DNA of 11,261 bases from positions 1 through 11,261 of the forward strand of contig JAWVFL010000076.1 in NCBI GenBank assembly GCA_033856195.1, read 5' to 3'. The notes beneath the pieces were generated by a model. That model was not told the origin of the DNA, made no database searches, and worked only from the letters and a program-made list of their open reading frames with translations. This DNA is from VRUE01 sp033856195. GTDB taxonomy: Bacteria; Actinomycetota; Thermoleophilia; Solirubrobacterales; 70-9. Positions 5,664-11,261 of this stretch are shown one piece after another. The number at the start of each line of letters is the position of its first letter. Within the stretch, counting starts at the first letter, position 1. The position numbers were made by a program, and so were the translations under genes.

Positions 5664-6704
5664 CTATTCGACGATCAGGGTGTAGCTGGCTTCGTTGTTT
5701 TCGGTGATCTGCTCGCCGGGGACCGGATCGACCTTGACTTCCAGCGTCACTTCGCCTTTCGGCGTCGGCGTCAGCGGGATCACCGCGCTCGTGACTTCCC
5801 CGGCTTCGATGCTGCTGATGTCGCCTTTCAGCGTGTTGCCTTCGACCGTGACCTCGACGGTGACGCCGTTCTCGGCGTTTTCGCCCTGGTTCTGGACCTG
5901 GGCTTCGACTTCGATCGGTTCTTCGCCGCTGACGGTCACGGGCGCGCCTTCGACCAGTTCGTTGCCGTTGACGCTGACTCCGGTCAGTTCGAGGCCGTGC
6001 ACACCCGGCGTTTCCGCTTCTCCGCCGGCGGAGCCGCTGACGCCGCCGAGCGCGGCTGCGACTTCGCCTTCGTCGAGCCACTTGTCGTCGGCCAGGAAGG
6101 TGCTTTTCGGGACGTCGTCGCCCGAGATCCCGTTCGACGCCAGGACGCTGTCGATCTTCGGCCGCGCGATCGTTTCGTAGAGAACGTCGGCGGCGAGCAG
6201 CTTTTTCATCTGGTTGGCGATCCCGGCGATCGCTTTGGCCGAACCGGCCTCGCCGAGCGCGGTGCTCATCTTGGCGGCGATTTCGTCCATCGCGTTGGCG
6301 CGCAGTTCGTAGACCAGCTCCAGGGTGCTCTGGGCCTTGCCCATGTCGCCGGGGGCACTCAGCCCGTCGACCCGCGAGGCGTAGCTGTCCATCGCGCTGC
6401 GGTCGGCGTTGACCTGTTCGACGAAGTCGGTGACCGTGAGGCTGCCGGGGTCTTCGAGCTTGCCGAAGAAGGTTTTGCTCGTCTGCGCCGTCTCGTCGAC
6501 GATCTGGGTGACGTTGCGGGCGTAGTCGCTGAGCTCGCGGTTGGCGCGGGCGTCGAGGCAGCCCTTGATCCCGAGCACGATCAGGATCAGCACGATCAGC
6601 CCGCCGCCCAGGGCGAGACCGCGCCGGAGCATGATCTGCTGGCGTTCGGGACGTCGTTTGGGTCGCTCGCGTCGCCGCGGCCCTCGTGCTGCTGAATCCT
6701 CCAA
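5664..6704 (-). CDS. Membrane-anchored protein with a C-terminal CARDB domain
   Basis: This 346-residue protein has a short, very basic cytoplasmic N-terminus (RRRERPKRRPERQQ, 10-23) and one transmembrane segment (about 28-46). A long helical extracytoplasmic region follows (about 55-210), then a Gly/Ser linker. The C-terminal beta-rich domain (about 240-345) has the CARDB pattern: IEVEAQVQNQGENAENGVTV (264-283), then VDPVPGEQITENNEASY (325-341). CARDB domains are Ig-like adhesion/ligand-binding modules of surface proteins. The start is TTG 6702-6704, preceded by GGAGAG at suitable distance. It is co-directional with pheA 10 nt downstream, but no functional link is evident. Its codons strongly prefer GAA for Glu, unlike the GAG-rich neighbours. 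Specific function is unknown. Confidence 0.82.
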   Translation of the reverse strand: MEDSAARGPRRRERPKRRPERQQIMLRRGLALGGGLIVLILIVLGIKGCLDARANRELSDYARNVTQIVDETAQTSKTFFGKLEDPGSLTVTDFVEQVNADRSAMDSYASRVDGLSAPGDMGKAQSTLELVYELRANAMDEIAAKMSTALGEAGSAKAIAGIANQMKKLLAADVLYETIARPKIDSVLASNGISGDDVPKSTFLADDKWLDEGEVAAALGGVSGSAGGEAETPGVHGLELTGVSVNGNELVEGAPVTVSGEEPIEVEAQVQNQGENAENGVTVEVTVEGNTLKGDISSIEAGEVTSAVIPLTPTPKGEVTLEVKVDPVPGEQITENNEASYTLIVE

Positions 6705-6737
6705 AAGAGCGCTCTCCAGGCTGGTTGCTGGGTCGAG

Positions 6738-6768
6738 AGTATGAAGCCTGGCGGGGTCGTGACGTCAA
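6738..6768 (-). promoter_or_regulatory. Possible promoter of the CARDB-pheA operon
   Basis: Read leftward, TTGACG (6768-6763) and CATACT (6743-6738) are separated by 19 nt, about 34 nt upstream of the TTG start. The -35 lies within an 8-bp palindrome TGACGTCA (6760-6767), which might be a regulator half-site pair. The spacing matches that proposed for the HNH promoter, but the -10 is weak. Confidence 0.3.
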
Positions 6769-6780
6769 GAGAGGCCGCAA

Positions 6781-6801
6781 ACGGTGGCTTTCTCCCACCG
6801 T
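6781..6801 (+). other. Hairpin in the leader region of the kinase gene
   Basis: ACGGTGG (6781-6787) and CCACCGT (6795-6801) form a perfect 7-bp stem with a 7-nt loop, 58 nt before the kinase ATG. There is no T-tract and no recognisable riboswitch consensus. It may be a leader structure or a protein site. No convincing rightward promoter was found in the 6705-6858 divergent gap. Confidence 0.3.
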
Positions 6802-6858
6802 GGAAGCTCGCATCCAGGCGCAGGAGAGCCCGATCCCACGGCGAATTGCAAGGGGCTT

Positions 6859-7773
6859 ATGGTCGGCTCACTGGTGCTCAACCGCTTCCTGATCGAGCGC
6901 CGCATAGGCAGCGGCGGCTTCGGCGTCGTCTACGAGGCCTGGGACGGGCGCCTCGAGCGCCCGGTCGCGGTCAAGGCGATCGCGCAGCGGGGTGAGGCCG
7001 GTCGCCGCGTGCTCCGCGAGGCGCAGGCCGCCGCCCGCCTCAACCATCCCGGCATCGTCACCCTCTACGAGCTCGGCGAGGAGGACGGCAACGCGCTGCT
7101 CGTCACCGAGCTGGTCGAGGGATCGACCCTGGCCCGCCTCGCCGGCAACGGCGAGCTCTCCGACCGCGAGATCGGCGAGATCGGCGCCGACCTCTGCGAG
7201 GCGCTCGACCACGCCCACTCCCGCGGCGTCGTCCACCGCGACATCAAGCCCCAGAACGTCCAGATAACCGACTCCGAGCCGCGGGCGAAGCTGATGGACT
7301 TCGGGATCGCCCGGCTCGCCGACGAGGAGCCGATGACCGCCGCAGGCGACATCGTCGGCACGCTCGCCTACATGTCTCCCGAGCAGGCCGAGGGGCGTCC
7401 CGCCGGCCCTGAGACCGACGTCTACTCGCTGGCGCTGACCCTGTACGAGTGCTGGAGCGGCGAGAACCCGCATCGCCGCGCGAACCCGGCCGCCACCGCC
7501 CGCGCGATCGGCGCCCGCCCCCGCGCCCTGCGCCGCCTGCGCCCGGACCTGCCGCGCGAGCTCGCCGACGAGATCGACGCCTGCCTGGCGCGGCGCCCCA
7601 ACCAGCGACCCTCGCTGGAGCAGCTCGGCACCGCGATCGAGGAGTCGCTGGACCACCTCGCCGATCACGCTCCCGAGCAGCGGCCCCACGTCCTCCGCCG
7701 CCTCAGCGCGGTTGCGGTCGCCGCCACGGCCACCGGCTTCCTGATCGCCGGCCATGGGGTTCTTCTCCCCTAG
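6859..7773 (+). CDS. Membrane-tethered serine/threonine protein kinase (PknB-like catalytic domain)
   Basis: This is a Hanks-type kinase of 304 residues. Features: glycine loop IGSGGFGVVYEAWD (16-29), ATP-anchoring VAVK with Lys39, likely alpha-C Glu54, catalytic loop HRDIKPQN (126-133), DFG (147-149), an activation loop with Thr160 and Thr168 as candidate autophosphorylation sites, and MSPEQAEG (172-179). The kinase is expected to be active. A single hydrophobic segment (about 283-303) ends the protein, so it is probably anchored at the membrane with no extracytoplasmic sensor such as PASTA repeats. ATG 6859 is chosen because AGGGG lies 3 nt upstream and homologues begin just before this point; the frame opens further upstream to 6784 without family support. 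It leads the FhaA-FhaB-phosphatase-RodA block, and the FHA proteins are likely substrates. Confidence 0.93.
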   Translation: MVGSLVLNRFLIERRIGSGGFGVVYEAWDGRLERPVAVKAIAQRGEAGRRVLREAQAAARLNHPGIVTLYELGEEDGNALLVTELVEGSTLARLAGNGELSDREIGEIGADLCEALDHAHSRGVVHRDIKPQNVQITDSEPRAKLMDFGIARLADEEPMTAAGDIVGTLAYMSPEQAEGRPAGPETDVYSLALTLYECWSGENPHRRANPAATARAIGARPRALRRLRPDLPRELADEIDACLARRPNQRPSLEQLGTAIEESLDHLADHAPEQRPHVLRRLSAVAVAATATGFLIAGHGVLLP

Positions 7774-7838
7774 AGTTTCCGGCTTCGGCTGCCCGGGCAG
7801 GGAGAGCCGAGCCGCCCCCGACCCACAGGATTGATCAG

Positions 7839-8615
7839 ATCGGCATCTTCCGCAAACTCGAGTCCAGCATCGAAGGCCTCGTCGAGGGCGTCTTCAGCCG
7901 TACCTTCAGCTCCGAGGTGCAGCCGGTCGAACTGGCGCGCAAACTGGCGAAGGAAATGGACGCCCACAAGACCGCCTCGGTCCAGCGCGTCTACGTCCCC
8001 AACGAGTACATGGTCTACCTCTCCAAGCAGGACCGCTCCAAGCTCGAGGGCTACGAGCGCTCGCTCGAGCAGGAGCTGTCGGGATACCTGCTGGAGCACG
8101 CGCGCCGGCGCAGCTACGACCTGCTGACCCGGCCCGCGGTCGAGTTCTCCACCGACGAGCGGCTGCGCTTGGGCGAGTTCGGGATCCAGGCGCGGCTGGT
8201 GAAGCCCCCCGCCCACGAGGGCGAGAAGCCCAAGCAGGGCGAAGAGGGGCACACGATGGTCTACTCGGCCGTTCGCGAGCGCGAGCGCGACCGCCCCAAA
8301 CGGCCCGAGGAGGCGGTCGGGGCGCTGGTCTCCACCCGGGCGGTGGTCTCGCTCGACGACCGGCGCTACGTGCTCGACGGCCCGCGGGCGACGATCGGCC
8401 GCTCGAAGGCGGTCGAGTGCGTGCTGTCCGATCCGAACGTCTCCCGCCGCCATGCCGAGCTGCGCCGGGCGGAGTCCGGCGACTGGCAGATCGTCGACCT
8501 CGGCTCGACCAACGGGATCAAGGTCAACGGCCGCCGCGTCGCCTCGACCCGGCTCAGCCCCGGCGACCAAGTGACCATCGGCACCACCACCTTCCTCTTT
8601 GACATCGAGCAGTAG
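7839..8615 (+). CDS. fhaA: FhaA-like protein (DUF3662 plus FHA domain)
   Basis: This is a cytoplasmic phosphothreonine-reading adaptor. The N-terminal DUF3662/FhaA domain (about 1-120) reads GIFRKLESSIEGLVEGVFSR, EVQPVELARKLAKEMD (26-41) and VYVPNEYMVYLS (51-62). After a charged linker comes an FHA domain (about 175-258) with ATIGRS (184-189), VSRRHAE (201-207) and GSTNGIKVNG (222-231), the phosphopeptide-binding residues. In mycobacteria FhaA links Ser/Thr kinase signalling to peptidoglycan precursor export (MviN). The start is odd: between the kinase stop (7773) and the conserved N-terminus no ATG, GTG, TTG or CTG is in frame. ATC 7839 aligns with the family start MGlF and has AGGA 8 nt upstream; ATT 7830 is the alternative. 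ATG 7449 would add about 130 residues of shadow sequence from the kinase gene. Confidence 0.9.
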   Translation: MGIFRKLESSIEGLVEGVFSRTFSSEVQPVELARKLAKEMDAHKTASVQRVYVPNEYMVYLSKQDRSKLEGYERSLEQELSGYLLEHARRRSYDLLTRPAVEFSTDERLRLGEFGIQARLVKPPAHEGEKPKQGEEGHTMVYSAVRERERDRPKRPEEAVGALVSTRAVVSLDDRRYVLDGPRATIGRSKAVECVLSDPNVSRRHAELRRAESGDWQIVDLGSTNGIKVNGRRVASTRLSPGDQVTIGTTTFLFDIEQ

Positions 8616-8640
8616 CGGGCGCGGCCCGTAAGGTGCGCAC

Positions 8641-9111
8641 GTGGAATACGACCCTATTTCGGTAGCTCTCAAATTCGGCTTCCTCGCCGTGCTCTATTTG
8701 TTCCTGCTGGTGATCGCGCGGAGCGCCTTCAAGGACCTGCGGCGGACGACCGCACCGGCCCCCGATGCGACCGGTTTCCACGCCGCCCCCGCCTACTCCG
8801 AGGTGGTCCGCGGCGAGGACGCCTGGCTCGTCGTCGAGCGCGGCGGCGGCCTCGAAGCCGACCAGCGCTTCGACCTGATCGGCGGCCTCTCGATCGGCCG
8901 CTCGCGCGATTCCGATGTGCAGATCGAGGACCGCTATGCCTCCAGCCTCCACGCCCGCGTCTTTTCGCGTGAGACGCGTTTCTTCGTCGAGGACATGAAC
9001 TCGACCAACGGCACCCTGCTCAATGGCGCCACCTTGAAAGGGGAGGCGGAGCTGATCGACGGCGACACGGTTCAGATCGGCGACACGGTGTTCAGATTCG
9101 AGGTCCAATGA
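8641..9111 (+). CDS. fhaB: FhaB-like membrane-anchored FHA protein
   Basis: This 156-residue protein has an N-terminal transmembrane helix (about 9-27), a short linker and one FHA domain (about 78-156). The FHA hallmarks are intact: LSIGRSRDSDVQI (83-95), SSLHARV (101-107) and NSTNGTLLNG (120-129). In mycobacteria FhaB (FipA) is a kinase substrate that ties signalling to the division machinery. The start is GTG 8641, with AAGGTG 5 nt upstream. It follows fhaA by 25 nt and overlaps the phosphatase start by 4 nt (ATGA), indicating translational coupling. Confidence 0.93.
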   Translation: MEYDPISVALKFGFLAVLYLFLLVIARSAFKDLRRTTAPAPDATGFHAAPAYSEVVRGEDAWLVVERGGGLEADQRFDLIGGLSIGRSRDSDVQIEDRYASSLHARVFSRETRFFVEDMNSTNGTLLNGATLKGEAELIDGDTVQIGDTVFRFEVQ

Positions 9112-10292
9112 GTCTCCGCGTGGACGACGCCGCATACCGCACCGACACCGGGCGCCAGCGCAACGCCAACGAGGACTCGTTGTTCACCCGCAACCCGGTC
9201 TTCGTCGTCGCCGACGGGATGGGCGGCGCCCAGGCCGGGGAGGTCGCCTCCAAAGCCGCCGCCGAGTCGTTCGACCGCGAGCTGCCACCCGGCTTTGCGC
9301 CCGAGCGGATCCTCGAGGAGACGATCAAGGCGGCCAATCGCACGATCCACGAGCAGGCGCGCAGCAACCCCGACCTGGCCGGGATGGGGACGACCACCAC
9401 CGCGGCGATCGTCGACCCGGAGGCGGGGACGGTCGCGATCGGCCACGTCGGCGACAGTCGCGCCTACCGCCTGCGCGAGGGCAAGCTGGAGCGACTGACC
9501 CGCGACCACTCGCTGGTCGAAGAGATGCGGCGCAAGGGCCAGCTGACCGACGCCCAGGCCGAGGACCATCCGCAGCGCTCGATCATCACCCGCGCGCTCG
9601 GCCCCGAACCGGAGGTCGAGGTCGACCTGCAGACCGTCCCCGCCCTCGCCGGCGACGTCTTCCTGATCTCTTCCGACGGGCTGACGACGATGCTCGACGA
9701 CGCCAAGATCGCCGAGATCCTCGGCCGCGCCTCGACGATGGAGTCGGCGGTGCGGGCGCTGGTCGACGAAGCCAACCGCGCCGGCGGCCGCGACAACATC
9801 TCCGTCATCACCTTCCGGCTCGAGGACTCCGACGCTCCGCAGACGGCGCCGGAGGGCGCGACCCTGATCGGGGCCAGCGCCGAGGAGGAGGGGTTGACCG
9901 CCGCCGAGGTGCGCCGCCGCGCCGCCGCCGAGGCCGCCCGCCAGCGCCGCCAGCAGATCCCCGAGAAGAAGTCGCGTCGGGGCCTCAAGCGCGCCGCCAA
10001 GATCGTCGTCGCACTGCTCGTCGTCGGGGCACTCGGCTTCGGCGCCTGGTACGGCAACCGCCAGATCTGGTTCCTCGGCACCGACGACGCAGGCCGAGTC
10101 GCCCTCTACCGCGGCCTGCCCTACGAGCTGCCGTTCGGGTGGAAGCTCTACGACGAGCGCTACGCGAGCCCGATCCAGACCGCCTCGTTGCCGCCGCGCC
10201 GCCAGGATGCCGTCACCGGCCACGACCTGCGCTCGCGCGACGACGCGGTCTCGTTGATCGAAGACATCCAGAAGAGCCAGGGGGTTCCTTGA
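9108..10292 (+). CDS. pstP: PP2C-type serine/threonine protein phosphatase (PstP/PrpC-like)
   Basis: This membrane phosphatase reverses Ser/Thr kinase phosphorylation using two Mn/Mg ions. The catalytic domain (about 5-240) has NEDS (21-24), VVADGMGGAQAGEVAS (33-48, metal ligand Asp36), GMGTTTTAAIV (92-102), GHVGDSRAYRL (112-122), ISSDGLTTM (187-195, Asp190) and GGRDNISVITF (226-236, Asp229). A charged Ala/Arg-rich juxtamembrane region precedes one transmembrane helix (about 298-316) and an extracytoplasmic tail of about 75 residues, the layout of mycobacterial PstP, although the tail is shorter than in Mycobacterium. The ATG overlaps the fhaB stop, and its own TGA overlaps the TTG start of the SEDS gene. 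Confidence 0.96.
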   Translation: MSLRVDDAAYRTDTGRQRNANEDSLFTRNPVFVVADGMGGAQAGEVASKAAAESFDRELPPGFAPERILEETIKAANRTIHEQARSNPDLAGMGTTTTAAIVDPEAGTVAIGHVGDSRAYRLREGKLERLTRDHSLVEEMRRKGQLTDAQAEDHPQRSIITRALGPEPEVEVDLQTVPALAGDVFLISSDGLTTMLDDAKIAEILGRASTMESAVRALVDEANRAGGRDNISVITFRLEDSDAPQTAPEGATLIGASAEEEGLTAAEVRRRAAAEAARQRRQQIPEKKSRRGLKRAAKIVVALLVVGALGFGAWYGNRQIWFLGTDDAGRVALYRGLPYELPFGWKLYDERYASPIQTASLPPRRQDAVTGHDLRSRDDAVSLIEDIQKSQGVP

Positions 10293-11261
10293 CCTCCGCC
10301 CGGAACAGGGAGCTGGCCGCCCTGGTTCCAGTCGCGATCCTCCTCACCGCCGGTTTCGCCGCCGTCTTCGCCCAGGAGGAAGCGCGGCTCGGCAACCTCA
10401 GCCTGATCTACGGCGCCTACTTCCTCGCCGTCTGCGTGGCCACCCACATCTACCTGCGGATCCGCCTGCCCAACGCGGACCCGTACCTGTTCCCGCTGGT
10501 CGCGCTGCTGACCGCGTTCGGGCTGGTGATGATCTACCGGATCGACGACGGGCTCGCCCGCGACCAGGCCAACTGGTTCGTGCTCGGCCTCGTCCTCTTC
10601 GCGCTGACGATCCAGTTCCTGCGCGACTACGAGGTGCTCGAGCGCTACCGCTACACGATCGCCGGCGCCGGCCTGCTGCTGCTGCTGGCGCCGCGGCTGC
10701 CGGGGATCGGCCAGCAGGTCAACGGCGCCTACCTCGGGGTCAAGATCGGCCCGCTCGCATTCCAGCCGGCCGAGTTCTCGAAGATCGCGATCGTCATCTT
10801 CCTCGCCAGCTACCTGCGTGAGAACCGCGAGGTCCTGATCGTCGGCGCCAAGCGGGTGCTGGGGGTGACCCTGCCGCCGCTCAAGCACTTCGGCCCGATG
10901 CTGGTCGTCTGGGGCGCCTCGATGTTCATGCTCGTCTTCATCCGCGACCTCGGCAGCTCGCTGATGTTCTTCGCCGCCTTCCTCGCGCTGCTCTACGTCG
11001 CCACCGGCCGCTTCTCGTTCGTCGTGATCGGGATGGCGATGTTCCTGGTCGGCGCCTGGTTCTTCGCCTCCACCGTGCCCCATGTCGGGGACCGCGTGGA
11101 TATCTGGCTCGACCCCTACCAGGACCCCAGCGAAAGCGGGTACCAGGTGCTGCAATCGATCTTCGCCCAGGCCGACGGCGGCCTCTTCGGAAAAGGGTTC
11201 GGCCAGTCGCTGATCACGATCCCCGGCTCCGACAACGCGCTCTTACCGGCGGCGCTGACCG
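10289..11261 (+). CDS. rodA: SEDS-family peptidoglycan glycosyltransferase (RodA/FtsW), 3' end outside the window
   Basis: This polytopic membrane enzyme polymerises lipid II into glycan strands together with a class B penicillin-binding protein. The visible 324 residues are nearly all hydrophobic helices. Family motifs are present: GAYLGVKIGPLAFQPAEFSK (146-165), RDLGSSLMFF (219-228) with Asp220 at the position of the essential SEDS aspartate, and QSIFAQADGGLFGKGFG (289-305). The usual RW after GA is replaced by YLGVK here. The start is TTG 10289-10291, overlapping the pstP stop (TTGA), with AGGGGG just upstream. Position after pstP matches mycobacterial pstP-rodA-pbpA, so RodA is preferred over FtsW. 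A PBP gene is expected just past the window. Confidence 0.94.
   Translation, partial: MTSARNRELAALVPVAILLTAGFAAVFAQEEARLGNLSLIYGAYFLAVCVATHIYLRIRLPNADPYLFPLVALLTAFGLVMIYRIDDGLARDQANWFVLGLVLFALTIQFLRDYEVLERYRYTIAGAGLLLLLAPRLPGIGQQVNGAYLGVKIGPLAFQPAEFSKIAIVIFLASYLRENREVLIVGAKRVLGVTLPPLKHFGPMLVVWGASMFMLVFIRDLGSSLMFFAAFLALLYVATGRFSFVVIGMAMFLVGAWFFASTVPHVGDRVDIWLDPYQDPSESGYQVLQSIFAQADGGLFGKGFGQSLITIPGSDNALLPAALT

Noticed and set aside
6868..7755. 295-codon open frame on the minus strand
   Set aside because: It is a shadow of the kinase gene; the product is a Val/Gly/Asp-rich stretch without recognisable motifs.
7449..7838. ATG 7449 as start of fhaA
   Set aside because: The added 130 residues are an out-of-frame reading of the kinase 3' half, rich in Arg/Pro.
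7770..8672. 300-codon open frame on the minus strand
   Set aside because: It is a shadow of fhaA, whose DUF3662 and FHA motifs are intact.
9072..10223. 383-codon open frame on the minus strand
   Set aside because: It is antisense to the complete PP2C phosphatase with all motifs; the translation shows no domain features.
10160..11155. 331-codon open frame on the minus strand
   Set aside because: It is antisense to the clear SEDS and phosphatase genes. Its composition is Asp/Glu/Gln/Arg-rich low complexity, as expected from the reverse of a high-GC membrane-protein gene.
1..11261. CRISPR arrays, tRNA/rRNA genes, IS elements, att sites
   Set aside because: I looked for regularly spaced repeats, cloverleaf-like segments, transposase-like reading frames and flanking direct repeats around the accessory block and found none.

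Overview
The window looks like a high-GC actinobacterial chromosome, most likely of the Thermoleophilia/Solirubrobacterales type. The main reason is the co-directional block of a Ser/Thr kinase, FhaA, FhaB, a PP2C phosphatase and a SEDS (RodA/FtsW) protein, which is the origin-proximal cell-wall and division signalling cluster of Actinobacteria. GTG and TTG starts and 4-nt stop/start overlaps fit. The lineage is inferred from gene content only; no rRNA or tRNA is visible.

Region 1 (1-127): the 3' end of a rightward gene, probably gyrA, ending in an acidic, Gly-rich tail. Region 2 (about 174-4254): an accessory block with visibly lower GC in its intergenic parts. It holds a rightward AlkC/AlkD-like HEAT-repeat DNA alkylation repair protein. 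Convergent with it is a tight leftward two-gene operon: a nucleoside 2-deoxyribosyltransferase-like Rossmann protein, then a 664-residue AAA+ ATPase with an alpha/alpha-toroid-like N-terminal region. A divergent small protein follows, with a predicted ferredoxin-like (RAM/ACT-type) C-terminal half. The divergent promoter region carries two perfect palindromes over a possible leftward -35/-10 pair. A perfect 24-bp palindrome lies inside the small gene.

Region 3 (4263-6704, leftward): a CARDB-domain membrane-anchored protein, prephenate dehydratase (pheA) and an HNH endonuclease. The last probably has its own near-leaderless promoter. Region 4 (6859-11261, rightward): Ser/Thr kinase, fhaA (no conventional start codon), fhaB, pstP and the 5' part of rodA/ftsW, packed with overlaps or gaps under 70 nt.

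Region 4 is a phospho-signalling module. The kinase phosphorylates, the FHA proteins read phosphothreonine, the phosphatase reverses it, and the SEDS glycosyltransferase is the cell-wall output. Region 2 is the novelty candidate: the deoxyribosyltransferase-like protein plus toroid-AAA+ pair has the look of a nucleotide-targeting conflict (anti-phage) system dropped between gyrA and housekeeping genes. That role is inference.
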